A stretch of 64,000 bases of DNA, from contig JBCCUL010000006.1 of the NCBI GenBank assembly GCA_039197065.1, positions 1 to 64,000 on the forward strand, given 5' to 3'. Below, one piece after another: positions 36,655-45,535 of the stretch. This DNA is from JANQPX01 sp039197065. Lineage in GTDB: Bacteria > Pseudomonadota > Alphaproteobacteria > Geminicoccales > Geminicoccaceae. The notes beneath the pieces are model-generated. The model worked only from the letters and a program-made list of their open reading frames with translations, did not search any database and was not told the DNA's origin. Both the position numbers and the translations under genes were made by a program. Each line of letters opens with the position of its first letter. Within the stretch, counting starts at the first letter, position 1.

Positions 36655-36807
36655 TTACCGGGCCAGGCGTCTGAAGTCGCCCTGACGAACGAATCGATAG
36701 CTCTCAAAGCCAATCACTGCCGGATCAGCTTGAAAGGTCAGCTCTTGCCCATCCGTCGACGAGACATCAAAGTCTAGCCTCTGCCGGCTCGGCAGCGGGA
36801 GTGAGGA
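36655..36807 (-). pseudogene. C-terminal remnant of an unknown gene
   Basis: A 50-codon stop-bounded frame on the minus strand with no start codon in place. It reads LDFDVSSTDGQELTFQ, then ADPAVIGFESYRFVRQG and DFRRLAR before TAA. Residue content and codon choice look like real coding sequence, and the frame is closed upstream by a TGA that overlaps the methyltransferase start. I do not recognise the parent family. Confidence 0.35.
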
Positions 36808-36809
36808 TC

Positions 36810-37340
36810 ATGCGTGGCTATTTCGGCATCGGTGCGGAGGCGATCAGCAAGCCGATGAACCTCGGCAATCTGGTACGCTCAGCCCATGCCTTCGGGGCAA
36901 GCTTCGCCTTTCTGGTGGACGCCCATTACACCGTGCGCGAGGCGCGCTCCGATACATCGCAGGCGGAACATCAGCTACCGGTCTATCGCTTCGACCGGCC
37001 TGCCGATCTGGTCCTGCCGAAGACCTGCGCGCTGATCGGAATCGAGCTTCTGGACGAGGCGATCGAGCTGCCGAGCTTTCGCCATCCCCTGAACGCCGCC
37101 TACGTCTTCGGTCCTGAGCGCGGCTCGCTCACGCCTGAGATGGTGGCGCGCTGCGATCATGTGGTGAAGATTCCGACGCGCTTTTGCATCAATCTCGCGG
37201 TTGCGGGCGCAATCGTCATGTATGATCGGGCCCTGTCGCTCGGGCGCTTTGCGCCGCGCCCAGTACGCTCCGGCGGGCCGACCGAAACGATTGCGGAACA
37301 TGTCCAGGGCGAGGTCAGAATTCGGACGGGAAAAGCGTAA
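36810..37340 (+). CDS. TrmH/SpoU-family RNA methyltransferase
   Basis: A 176-residue SPOUT methyltransferase with the three family motifs: NLGNLVRSAHAFGASFAFLV (motif 1, residues 18-37), AAYVFGPERGSLTPEMV (motif 2, near 94-110) and KIPTRFCINLAVAGAIVMYD (motif 3, near 118-137). It probably 2'-O-methylates tRNA or rRNA using S-adenosylmethionine; the target is not readable. The ATG at 36810 follows GTGAGG. The in-frame GTG at 36801 is less likely. It is 137 bp upstream of smc. Confidence 0.92.
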   Translation: MRGYFGIGAEAISKPMNLGNLVRSAHAFGASFAFLVDAHYTVREARSDTSQAEHQLPVYRFDRPADLVLPKTCALIGIELLDEAIELPSFRHPLNAAYVFGPERGSLTPEMVARCDHVVKIPTRFCINLAVAGAIVMYDRALSLGRFAPRPVRSGGPTETIAEHVQGEVRIRTGKA

Positions 37341-37477
37341 AACCGTGCCGAAAAACCACATCTTGTGGTACGAAGTCTCCTAGATGACGATATGATGACA
37401 ATATCGGGGCTTTTCCGCTTTTCAGCGGACTGATATAGGTTTTCGCGTCCGCGACTATTGGGTACGGCCCGGCACCG

Positions 37478-40400
37478 TTGCAAATCACCAAACTCCGCCT
37501 TTCCGGCTTCAAGTCCTTCGTACAGCCGACCGAGCTTCTGATCGACGCTGGGTTGACGGGCATCGTCGGACCGAACGGCTGCGGCAAGTCGAACCTTGTC
37601 GACGCCCTTCGCTGGGTCATGGGCGAAAGCTCCGCCAAGGGCCTGCGCGGCGGTGAAATGGATGACGTCATTTTCGCCGGCACCAATGCGCGCGCGGCCT
37701 TCGATCTGGCTGAAGTCGCCCTGCATCTGAGAGGCGGCGACATCCCCATTCCGGGCTTCGAACATCTCGACGAGCTGGAGCTGACCCGCCGCATCGGCCG
37801 GGGCATGGGCTCGGTTTACCGGGTCAATGGCGCCGAAACCCGCGCCAAGGACGTGCAGCTGTTGTTTGCGGATGCAGCGTCCGGCGCACGCAGTGCTTCG
37901 ATCGTCAGCCAGGGGCGGATCGGCGCGCTGGTCGAGGCGAAACCGCTGGAACGCAGGAAACTTTTGGAGGAGGCCGCCGGCATCAGCGGACTGCAGGCGA
38001 GACGGCATGAGGCCGAGCTCAAACTGCAAGGGGCGGAGACCAATCTGCTCCGGGTCGAGGATCTGCTGGTCAACCTCGCCGAGCAGTTCGAGGCGTTGAA
38101 GAAACAGGCGCGTCAGGCGGAGCGCTACCGAAAGCTGCAGGAACAGCATCGCGAGAGCGAGGCGGCCCTGCTGCTCGGCCGCTGGCAGCGCGCACTCGCC
38201 GAACGGGCGCTTGCCGAAGAAGCCCTTCGGACCGGACGAAGCCATGTCCAGGTGCATGCGGGACGCCTGAACGAGGCTCGGGAGAAGCGGGATTCGGCAG
38301 CGGTTGCGCTTACCGATCTCAGACGGCAGGAAGCGGCTGTTGAAACCGAGTTCGCCCGTCTTTCCGAACGCTCCAGCGCGGTCGAAGCGGAAGCCGCCAG
38401 GCTGGATGCCAACCAGATCAGGCTGAAGGATCAGGAACGCCAGACCGTCCAGGATCTGGAACACGCGCGAGAAACGCTCGGTGATGCCGAGACCATGGCG
38501 GAGCGACTCACCGCCGAGGCCGAAGCTCTTGAAACCCTGACCCAGGACGGTGACGACGATCGCCGACTGGCCGCAGCCGCAGAGGCCGAGGCGCGGACGA
38601 CGCTCGAAGCCGCGGAGGCGGCCTTTCGGGAACGCCTCACCGCCAAGGCCGATGTCGAGGCGCGCTGCCGCCAGATCGATGCCGGCAGTGCGGCACTTGC
38701 CCAGCAACAACAGGATCTGATCGCCGCCAGCCGGGAGCTGGACGGGCGTCTCTTAGGCCTCGCCGAGGCGCCGCGGGCGACCTTCGAAGGTGCTGACGGC
38801 GCGGATCTAAGCCCCGGCGATCTGGCTGAACGTCAGGAGCAGGCGCTGGCGGCGGCGATGAGCGCGAGCGAGGCTGCCGATCAGCGCCTCGCCAAGGCCG
38901 ACGAGGCCAGGGAAGCGAGTGCCGCTGCCCTGACCCAGGCCCGGGAAGCGCTCCGAGCGGCGGATGACGCTCACCGCGCCAGGCAAAGCGAGCTTCGCGA
39001 GGCGGACCATACGCGCCAGGCTCTTGAAGAGCGCGATCGTGATCTCAAGGTGAGAGCCGAGCGCCTGGAACACCGCCGCGCCGAATTGCTGGCGAAGGCT
39101 GAAACGTCTACGGCTGCACGCGATGATCTCGGTCTTGCAGACGCCGAGCGACGCCTCGACGAGATGAGCACTCTCGCCGAGGCGATCGGCGAGAAGCTGA
39201 CCGCTGCGCTCCAAAGGCGCGATACGGCGTCTGCCAGGGCGGACGAGGAGGAGGTCAGCCTCCGGGCGGCCACGACCCAACTCGGCAAGCTCGAAGCCGA
39301 GGCTTTGGCCCTTGCCGATCTGGACGAACGCAAGACCAACGCGCCGCCGCTTCTAGACAAGGTCACGGTCGAAGACGGCTATGCCGATGCGCTCGCCGCG
39401 GCGCTTGGCGACGATCTGCTCGGCAGCGAGGATCCGAGCGCCCCGACCTTCTGGCTGACGGCGCTTGGCAGCCAGCGCCTGGAAGGCCCAAAGCTTCCGG
39501 AAGGTGCTGTGCCGCTTTCCGACAAGGTCCAGGGCCCGACCGCCCTCGCCCGGCGACTGGCGCAGGTTGGCGTGATCGATGATGCCGATGGCGATCGCCT
39601 GCAGCAGGCGTTGCAGCTGGGTCAACGGCTGGTGAGCTGCAGCGGCGGTCTCTGGCGCTGGGACGGGCTGATCCGCAAACCCGATGGCGCCCGCACCGCG
39701 GCGGCCCGGCTGAAGCAGCAGGCTCGGCGGCGCGAACTCGAAGGCGAACTGGCGACGGCCGGTTCGGAACGGGACCTCGCCAAGACCGCGGTCGATACCG
39801 CCAAGCAGGCTCTGGCTGAGGCGACGGATGCCGTCGAGACGCTGGAAACCGAGCGTGAGGCGGAGCGTCTGAAAGCGGATGCCGCGCGCCATGCGCTTGC
39901 CGAGCTGCGCGCGCGCGACGCCGCCCTCGCGGCAGAGCTTGGACCGCTCGGCGAGGAGACGGCGCGGCTGGATGCCGAGCTTAAAGAGTTGCGGGATCAG
40001 TCTCTGGCCTTGATCGAACAGCGGGCTTCGCTGGCGAGCGTAGAGGGGGATGACGCGACATCGTCAGCGCTTGAAGAGACTGTGAAGACGGCGTCAGCAG
40101 CAGTCAGTGAAGCCGAACAAACAGATGAGAGCGCGGCGGCTGAGCAAAGCGCGGCGCGCACCGAATCCGCGGCATCGCGAAAGCTGTTGCTCGACGAACA
40201 GGAAAAGCTTGAGCGCTACCGGGCCGATGAGCGCCGTCGCGCGGCGCTCGCCCAGGAACGGGCGGTCGAGCGGGCGCAGATCGAAGCGCAGATGGCGAGG
40301 CTGGAAGCCGATCGCGCCGATCTTGATCGCCGGCTCGCCGAAGAGAACGATGTTCGAGAAGACGCGAGAAAGGCCCTCGATAGCGTGTCTGCCGAACTTT

Positions 40401-41599
40401 CGGATGCCGAGACCATGCTTGAACGCGCCCGCATCGTTCATGCCGAGGCCAAGGCGGAGGACACGGCCCTTCGCGACCGGCATGCCACGGCCAGCCGTCA
40501 GACGGAGACCCTCAAGGCGGACCTGGAAGGCTGGACCAGCAGGATCGAGGCGGCGAAGGCCAGGGAGAACGAGCTTCTCGCCAGGCGAAAGCAGCTGATC
40601 GCTGATCTTGCCGATCTCGAAGGCCTGCCGGCGGATCTCGTGCGCCAGCGCGCCGAATTGACGGAGAAGATCGAGGCGGCGAAGACGAAACGCCAGGAGC
40701 TGATCCAGGCGGTCGGCAAGGCTGAAACGACGCTTTCGGACGCGGAGGACGCCCTCTCACATATCGAAAACGAGCAGGTCGAAGCCAGGGAAAGCGGTGC
40801 TCGGCTTGAAGCTCATCTCGAACGGGCGGTGGCGGAAGCCGAAACGGCGGAAGCCGCGGTGCGCGCCCGTCTCGGTCACGCCATCGAGGCCGGCGTCGGC
40901 GAAGCGCCAAGCGAAGAGGCGCTCACCGAGCTTGAAACGCGCCTTGCCAGGATCGAGGCGTCACGCGAGCGGCTCGGCGCCGTCAATCTCCGCGCCATCG
41001 AAGAGGCCGCCGAGCTTGAGATGCGCATTCAGACGCTCACCGAGGAGAAGGATGAGCTGACCCAGGCGATCGACCGACTGCGACGCGCCATTTCCACGCT
41101 GAACCGCGAAGGGCGTGAGAGGCTGCGCGCCGCCTTCGGCGAGGTCGAGAAACACTTCGAAGCCCTGTTCGTTCGCCTGTTCGGCGGTGGCCGCGCCAAG
41201 ATCGAGCTGACCGATATGGAGGACCCGCTGAACGCCGGCCTCGAGCTGTCCGCAAGTCCGCCAGGCAAGAAGCTCCAGGCTCTATCCCTGCTGTCTGGCG
41301 GCGAAAAGGCGCTGACCGCAATCGCCCTGATCTTCGCCATCTTCCTGACCCGCCCCTCGCCGCTCTGCCTCCTGGACGAGGTCGACGCCCCTCTGGATGA
41401 CGCCAATGTCAATCGCCTCGGCGTGCTGCTCGAAGAGCTGGCCATGTCGACCCAGACCCGCTTCGTCGTCGTCACCCATCACCCCATGACCATGGCGCGC
41501 ATGGACCGCCTGTTCGGCGTCACGATGATGGAGCGCGGCGTCTCCCAGCTGGTCGGCGTCGATCTGCGAACCGCGGAAGAACTGCGTGCAACGGCCTGA
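37478..41599 (+). CDS. smc: Chromosome segregation protein SMC
   Basis: A 1373-residue SMC ATPase that folds into a long antiparallel coiled coil and organises the chromosome with ScpA/ScpB. Walker A GPNGCGKSN is near residue 30, the hinge lies near 620-740 (DGYADALAAALGDDLLG inside it), the ABC signature LSGGEKALTAIAL near 1272 and Walker B LCLLDEVDAPLDD near 1297. It is about 200 residues longer than the common 1150-1190, because of longer Ala/Glu/Arg-rich coils. The start is TTG; the N-terminus QITKLRLSGFKSF is the conserved one. Two large hairpins flank the locus on each side. Confidence 0.95.
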   Translation: MQITKLRLSGFKSFVQPTELLIDAGLTGIVGPNGCGKSNLVDALRWVMGESSAKGLRGGEMDDVIFAGTNARAAFDLAEVALHLRGGDIPIPGFEHLDELELTRRIGRGMGSVYRVNGAETRAKDVQLLFADAASGARSASIVSQGRIGALVEAKPLERRKLLEEAAGISGLQARRHEAELKLQGAETNLLRVEDLLVNLAEQFEALKKQARQAERYRKLQEQHRESEAALLLGRWQRALAERALAEEALRTGRSHVQVHAGRLNEAREKRDSAAVALTDLRRQEAAVETEFARLSERSSAVEAEAARLDANQIRLKDQERQTVQDLEHARETLGDAETMAERLTAEAEALETLTQDGDDDRRLAAAAEAEARTTLEAAEAAFRERLTAKADVEARCRQIDAGSAALAQQQQDLIAASRELDGRLLGLAEAPRATFEGADGADLSPGDLAERQEQALAAAMSASEAADQRLAKADEAREASAAALTQAREALRAADDAHRARQSELREADHTRQALEERDRDLKVRAERLEHRRAELLAKAETSTAARDDLGLADAERRLDEMSTLAEAIGEKLTAALQRRDTASARADEEEVSLRAATTQLGKLEAEALALADLDERKTNAPPLLDKVTVEDGYADALAAALGDDLLGSEDPSAPTFWLTALGSQRLEGPKLPEGAVPLSDKVQGPTALARRLAQVGVIDDADGDRLQQALQLGQRLVSCSGGLWRWDGLIRKPDGARTAAARLKQQARRRELEGELATAGSERDLAKTAVDTAKQALAEATDAVETLETEREAERLKADAARHALAELRARDAALAAELGPLGEETARLDAELKELRDQSLALIEQRASLASVEGDDATSSALEETVKTASAAVSEAEQTDESAAAEQSAARTESAASRKLLLDEQEKLERYRADERRRAALAQERAVERAQIEAQMARLEADRADLDRRLAEENDVREDARKALDSVSAELSDAETMLERARIVHAEAKAEDTALRDRHATASRQTETLKADLEGWTSRIEAAKARENELLARRKQLIADLADLEGLPADLVRQRAELTEKIEAAKTKRQELIQAVGKAETTLSDAEDALSHIENEQVEARESGARLEAHLERAVAEAETAEAAVRARLGHAIEAGVGEAPSEEALTELETRLARIEASRERLGAVNLRAIEEAAELEMRIQTLTEEKDELTQAIDRLRRAISTLNREGRERLRAAFGEVEKHFEALFVRLFGGGRAKIELTDMEDPLNAGLELSASPPGKKLQALSLLSGGEKALTAIALIFAIFLTRPSPLCLLDEVDAPLDDANVNRLGVLLEELAMSTQTRFVVVTHHPMTMARMDRLFGVTMMERGVSQLVGVDLRTAEELRATA

Positions 41600-41729
41600 G
41601 TCGTAAGCATTGCCGCACCGTTTCAAGCCAACCCTGTTGCAACCTGAACTATTTGATCCGTGCTGGCGATAAAAACACGCTGTTTACACATCCTTAATCC
41701 GCCTTCGCTAAACTCCCCTATGCCTCGCT

Positions 41730-41806
41730 GGTCCATGCGATCCTGAGAGTCCGTGCCAAGACCGACCTTCCCTACGGGCGGACAGATTCCCAGGATCGCA
41801 TGGACC
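41730..41806. repeat. Large hairpin repeat, copy 3
   Basis: Arms 41730-41753 (GGTCCATGCGATCCTGAGAG...) and 41783-41806 (GATTCCCAGGATCGC...) pair with a few mismatches, extended inward by GTCCG/CGGAC. The loop differs from the other copies. Confidence 0.88.
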
Positions 41807-41830
41807 GTGAAACAGTTTGGCAGCGATGGG

Positions 41831-41846
41831 TTAAAAGGAACTTAAC
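41831..41846. promoter_or_regulatory. TTAA-N7-TTAAC site (CtrA-like)
   Basis: TTAA (41831-41834), AAGGAAC, TTAAC (41842-41846) matches the full CtrA box consensus exactly. It lies 24 bp after hairpin copy 3 and is not close to any annotated start, so a promoter role for a known gene is unclear. Confidence 0.4.
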
Positions 41847-42030
41847 GGTTGGACAATCCATCACGGAAAGGGAGCATGACTGCAGTGATCAGTCAGGCTT
41901 GGTCCAGCTTTTGAAAAAGAAGCCGCTCATTCATCCTACCCGGATCTCAACCGTTTCGCTCCACGGTCGAAGAGCGAATAGGGCATGCTGCCCTAACCTC
42001 TCGTTAACCCTGACCTGTTACGTCTTTTCA

Positions 42031-42109
42031 TGGTCCATGCGATCCTGGGAGTCTGCCCGGCCGCTGTGACAGAGTAGCGAGGCTCGGACTCCCAGGATCG
42101 CATGGACCA
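42031..42109. repeat. Large hairpin repeat, copy 4
   Basis: Arms 42031-42055 (TGGTCCATGCGATCCTGGGA...) and 42085-42109 (...CCCAGGATCGCATGGACCA) are nearly exact reverse complements. The upstream 45 bp (CCCTAACCTCTCGTTAACCC) match the upstream flank of copy 2. Confidence 0.9.
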
Positions 42110-42365
42110 GCAAGCCAAGGTGACACGACCGCGTAAATGAAACGTCAACGCAGGGGCTGGAACGCCGACAAGTTGTTGGCAGGACATCATGAAAGCGGTC
42201 GAAACTCGGTCGGGTCGGCATAGCCCCTAGAGCAAACTCCGATCAGAAGTGATCAGCAGAAACGCTCCATCCCATTGTTTATCAGCATTTTCTTACCGAT
42301 CAGGCTTTTCCATCTGATCGAAAAGGACTCCTAGACGCAGCAGGCAAAAAACCGCCGCGCGCCGC

Positions 42366-43427
42366 TTAAAAATCCTCGAAACTGAGCTGCCGGCCGTCGT
42401 CCGCTGCCTCGAAAGTCGACACGGAGAGGCCGAGCAGCCGGACTGGGAGAAGGGGCGGGGTCGGGTTTTTGATCAGCCAGTCGGCAAGCGTCATCAGCTC
42501 GTCCGTGCTGTCGACCTGATGGTCGAGGGTCCGCTGGCGGGTGTTGATGGTGAAATCGCGATATTTGATCTTCAGGGTAACAGTGCGGCCGTACGCGCTC
42601 GCCGCGTCGGCGCGTTGGATCACGCGCTCCGCCAGCGGCCGCAGACGTTCGAGCATGACGGCGGAATCGGTGAGGTCGACGTCGAAGGTGGTTTCGGCGC
42701 CGATGGACTTATGCGGGCGATTGGGTTTGACCTCGCGCTCGTCGATGCCGCGTGAGATGCGATGATAATGGCGCCCCACCTTGCCAAAGAGGCGCACAAG
42801 CTCGTCTTCCGGGCGATCACGCAGATCCTGTCCCGTTTGAATACCGGCCGCCTTCATCTTCTTCGCCGTGACCGGCCCCACGCCGAAAAACCGCTCCACC
42901 GGCAATGTCCTGATGAAGGCTTCGGCCTGGTCCGGACGGATCACGGTCAGGCCGTCGGGCTTATCGAGGTCGGAGGCGATCTTGGCGAGAAATTTGTTGA
43001 ACGAGACGCCGGCTGACGCGGTCAGCTCGGTTGTCTCCAGAATTTCCTTCTTGATGGAAGCCGCGATCTCGGTCGCGATCGGTCCGCCGCGCTTCGGCGT
43101 TGTCACGTCGAGGAAAGCCTCGTCCAGGGAAAGCGGTTCGATCAGGTCGGTGTAGCGCTTGAAAATATCCCGGATCTGTCGGCTGACCGCCTTGTAGGCA
43201 TCGAAGCGGGTCTTGACGAAAATCAGCTCGGGGCAAAGCCGCCTTGCCTTGAAGCCGGGCATGGCCGAGCGCACGCCGAACTTCCGCGCCTCATAGCTTG
43301 CCGCCGTGACCACGCCGCGCGCACTGCCGCCGCCCACCGCCACGGGCAGGCCGCGCAGGCTCGGATCGTCCCGCTGCTCGACCGAGGCATAGAAAGCGTC
43401 CATGTCGATATGGATGATTTTTCTCAT
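42366..43427 (-). CDS. dinB: DNA polymerase IV
   Basis: A 353-residue Y-family translesion polymerase. The palm motifs HIDMDAFYASVEQRDDPSLR (residues 6-25) and EPLSLDEAFLDVT near 100 carry the catalytic Asp/Glu residues. The helix-hairpin-helix region FFGVGPVTAKKMKAAGI is near 180, and RPHKSIGAETTF begins the little finger. The C-terminal QLSFEDF is a plausible beta-clamp-binding motif. It is convergent with smc. Confidence 0.95.
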   Translation of the reverse strand: MRKIIHIDMDAFYASVEQRDDPSLRGLPVAVGGGSARGVVTAASYEARKFGVRSAMPGFKARRLCPELIFVKTRFDAYKAVSRQIRDIFKRYTDLIEPLSLDEAFLDVTTPKRGGPIATEIAASIKKEILETTELTASAGVSFNKFLAKIASDLDKPDGLTVIRPDQAEAFIRTLPVERFFGVGPVTAKKMKAAGIQTGQDLRDRPEDELVRLFGKVGRHYHRISRGIDEREVKPNRPHKSIGAETTFDVDLTDSAVMLERLRPLAERVIQRADAASAYGRTVTLKIKYRDFTINTRQRTLDHQVDSTDELMTLADWLIKNPTPPLLPVRLLGLSVSTFEAADDGRQLSFEDF

Positions 43428-43507
43428 GGACCGGCGCGGTCTCCGGATGGATCGACGCGTCTCGACAGTTTCGACGGTTCACTCTACTAACCCACTGAGG
43501 TCCGATC

Positions 43508-43673
43508 CAGAGCGGCAGCGCCGCCGGCTTGACATGGCTCCGGCGACTTTCGAGGACGTTATGGTTTCGACGCCCAGAACAGTTGCCGGTCCCAGCGGCG
43601 GCACCGCCGGCTCGACCTGGCTTCGATGAATTTCGAGGACGTTATGCTGCCGACGCCGAGAACATTCGCTTGC
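43508..43673 (+). repeat. 83-bp tandem duplication covering the 5' end of the DUF4178 gene
   Basis: Units 43508-43590 and 43591-43673 share blocks such as CCGCCGGCT-CGAC, TTTCGAGGACGTTATG (43548 and 43631) and CGACGCC-AGAACA. In its own frame, the upstream unit encodes TFEDVMVSTPRTVAGPSGG, a decayed form of NFEDVMLPTPRTFACPNCG at the true gene start, with the cysteines lost. Confidence 0.85.
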
Positions 43674-44258
43674 CCCAATTGCGGCGCCGAACTGGAGGCG
43701 CGTCTCGCTTCGACCAAGCTGGTCGCCTGCAGCTATTGCGACAGCAACGTCTTTCTCGAAGACGACGCGGTCAGGCTTGCGGGCAAGCAGGGCGTGATGG
43801 CGGACTATCCCTCCCTCATTCAGATGCACGGCAGCTATCGCTATCGCGGCTGGCAATTCATGGCGGTCGGACGCGCGCGTTTCGATTACGGCGAGGGCTT
43901 CTGGGACGAGTGGTGGGTAATGGGCGGCGACGGCGAGGGTCGCTGGCTCAGTGTGGACGAGGGCGATTTCGCGCTGGAGGAGCCCGTCGACATCGAACGG
44001 ACGCCGTCTCCCTTCGAACTGGCGCCCGGCAAGGCGATAACGATCGCCGGCGAAGACCTTGTCGTCACCGAGCAAGGCCGCGCCCTGTGCATCGGGGTGC
44101 AGGGCGAGCTGCCGGAGGCGCTCGAAGTCGACGACAGCTACAGCTATTTCCACCTGAGCGGCGTCGGTGGTCGGCTCTACACGCTTGAAGTCGACCGTGG
44201 GCGAGCCGCCCTCCATCAGGGCCACTGGCTCGATCCCTTCGAGATCGAGGTGCTATGA
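43626..44258 (+). CDS. DUF4178 protein with N-terminal zinc ribbon
   Basis: A 210-residue cytoplasmic protein. A zinc ribbon (CPNCG at 16-20, CSYCD at 34-38) is followed by a DUF4178 domain (about 55-205), with YPSLIQMHGSYRYRGWQFM and YGEGFWDEWWVMGGDGEGRW. DUF4178 has no proven biochemical role, but it recurs beside polyamine enzymes and DUF350 membrane proteins. The stop overlaps the next gene's start by 4 bases (44255-44258). Upstream is a decayed duplicate of its first 26 codons. Confidence 0.85.
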   Translation: MNFEDVMLPTPRTFACPNCGAELEARLASTKLVACSYCDSNVFLEDDAVRLAGKQGVMADYPSLIQMHGSYRYRGWQFMAVGRARFDYGEGFWDEWWVMGGDGEGRWLSVDEGDFALEEPVDIERTPSPFELAPGKAITIAGEDLVVTEQGRALCIGVQGELPEALEVDDSYSYFHLSGVGGRLYTLEVDRGRAALHQGHWLDPFEIEVL

Positions 44259-45535
44259 GTACCCCAGACACCAAAGTCCAGGCGATCAACTGCACCAATT
44301 GCGGCGCCACGCTCGACGTGCTCGGCGGCCATCGCGTCAAGAGCCTGACCTGCGGCTATTGCGGCTCGGTGATGGACAGCCATGCCGGCTACCAGGTCAT
44401 TCAGCGCCACCGCGACAACCCCGATCGCCCCTACGCACCGCTCGCGATCGGCATGGAAGCGGTGCTCAAGGGCGTGCCCTTCACCATCATCGGCATGATC
44501 CACTATGTCAGCCACCAGTCGGGACCGGGCTGGGCCGAGACCTATGACTGGATCAGCTTCCAGGTCTATTCGCCGACCCACGGCTATGCCTGGCTCACAT
44601 GGAACAAGGGGCATTACCTCTTCAGCTACCGCACCCGCGAGATGCCCCGGCCAGCGATACCCGACCGTCTGTCGCAAAAACACGCTGTCAGGCTTGAAAA
44701 CCAGACGTTCAAAATGTTCGAACGCTATCAGGCGGAAATTGCCTACATTGAGGGCGCCTTCACCTGGGTCGCCAAACGCGGCGACAAGGCCCGCGTCGTC
44801 GAAGCCATCGATCCACCACGCATGTTCAGCTATGAGTGGGGTCAAAAGGAGCTTGAATATTCCATCGGCGATTACCTGGACGCCGACGATGTTCACGCCG
44901 CCTTCGGAATCGGCCCGCCGGACAGGCCAAACAACGTTCATCCCGCCCAGCCTTACGATGCCGGCCGGCTCATGCCGGCGCTCGCCAAGGTTGGACCAAT
45001 CTTCGCGGGTGTCGCGATCCTCGGCCTGTTTCTCGTCCTCATTTTGGGTGGAGGACGAGAGATTGTCCGTTTTGATTCTGGCGCTCGGAGCGGCCCCCAG
45101 ACCCTGCCCTTCATCGTCGACAATGCCGACCTGCTGCTGGAGCTGGAGTTAAACGCGCCGGTCAGCAACAGCTGGGTCTATTACGACGTCGAGGTCACCG
45201 ACGTCGCCTCCGGTGAGCCGGTGCTCTTCATGGGCAAGGAAATTTCCTTCTATTTCGGCCGCGACAGCGACGGCCGCTGGACGGAGGGCTCGCAGAGCGG
45301 GAGCGTGCTCTTCAAAGTGCCTGCCGCCGGCGATTACCAGATCGAGATCAACCCTGCAGAGGCCGGTGGTTCGGTGCCGCCGCTCACTGCGAGCCTGTCC
45401 GAGCAGGTGATGGTCAAACGCTACATGGTGATGCTGCTGATCCTGTCGATCGTCGCGGCAGCACTTCCCACGTTCCACCGCCAACGGTTTGAAAAGCGCC
45501 GCTGGGCGGACGTGCTCGAGGACGATGATGACTAA
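44255..45535 (+). CDS. Membrane-anchored DUF4178 protein with zinc ribbon
   Basis: A 426-residue protein with a zinc ribbon (CTNCG at 13-17, CGYCG at 33-37), a DUF4178 domain (about 55-225; YDWISFQVYSPTHGYAWL), a membrane helix near 248-268 (FAGVAILGLFLVLIL), an extracytoplasmic beta-rich domain near 275-388 and a second helix near 392-412. It therefore spans the membrane with both ends inside. It overlaps the upstream DUF4178 gene by 4 bases and the following small gene by about 11 bases. Function is not known; context suggests an envelope polyamine system. Confidence 0.85.
   Translation: MSTPDTKVQAINCTNCGATLDVLGGHRVKSLTCGYCGSVMDSHAGYQVIQRHRDNPDRPYAPLAIGMEAVLKGVPFTIIGMIHYVSHQSGPGWAETYDWISFQVYSPTHGYAWLTWNKGHYLFSYRTREMPRPAIPDRLSQKHAVRLENQTFKMFERYQAEIAYIEGAFTWVAKRGDKARVVEAIDPPRMFSYEWGQKELEYSIGDYLDADDVHAAFGIGPPDRPNNVHPAQPYDAGRLMPALAKVGPIFAGVAILGLFLVLILGGGREIVRFDSGARSGPQTLPFIVDNADLLLELELNAPVSNSWVYYDVEVTDVASGEPVLFMGKEISFYFGRDSDGRWTEGSQSGSVLFKVPAAGDYQIEINPAEAGGSVPPLTASLSEQVMVKRYMVMLLILSIVAAALPTFHRQRFEKRRWADVLEDDDD

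Larger units (their letters stand above)
35541..36809. other. 1.27-kb repeat-rich intergenic region
   Basis: No full-length gene is visible between meaB and the methyltransferase. It holds a partial GTGG-N5-CCAC element (35830-35842), two large hairpins (35905-35985 and 36409-36488), a MITE-like inverted repeat (36039-36316), a TTAA-N7-TTAA site (36512-36526) and a minus-strand gene remnant (36655-36807). Confidence 0.75.
41600..42365. other. 766-bp intergenic region between smc and dinB
   Basis: No gene is visible. It holds hairpin copies 3 and 4, a TTAA-N7-TTAAC site (41831-41846), a CTAA-N7-TTAAC site (41993-42008) and, near 42228, a CTAGAGCAAACTCCGATCAG stretch like the hairpin at 48392. 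smc and dinB converge here. Confidence 0.75.

Noticed and set aside
37157..38710. 517-residue minus-strand ORF crossing the methyltransferase-smc gap
   Set aside because: It covers the 5' end of smc and the end of the methyltransferase gene in antisense and has no recognisable domain.
35905..42109. The four hairpins as integron attC sites or parS sites
   Set aside because: No integron integrase or cassette array is present, and the sequence is unlike the parS consensus TGTTTCACGTGAAAC.
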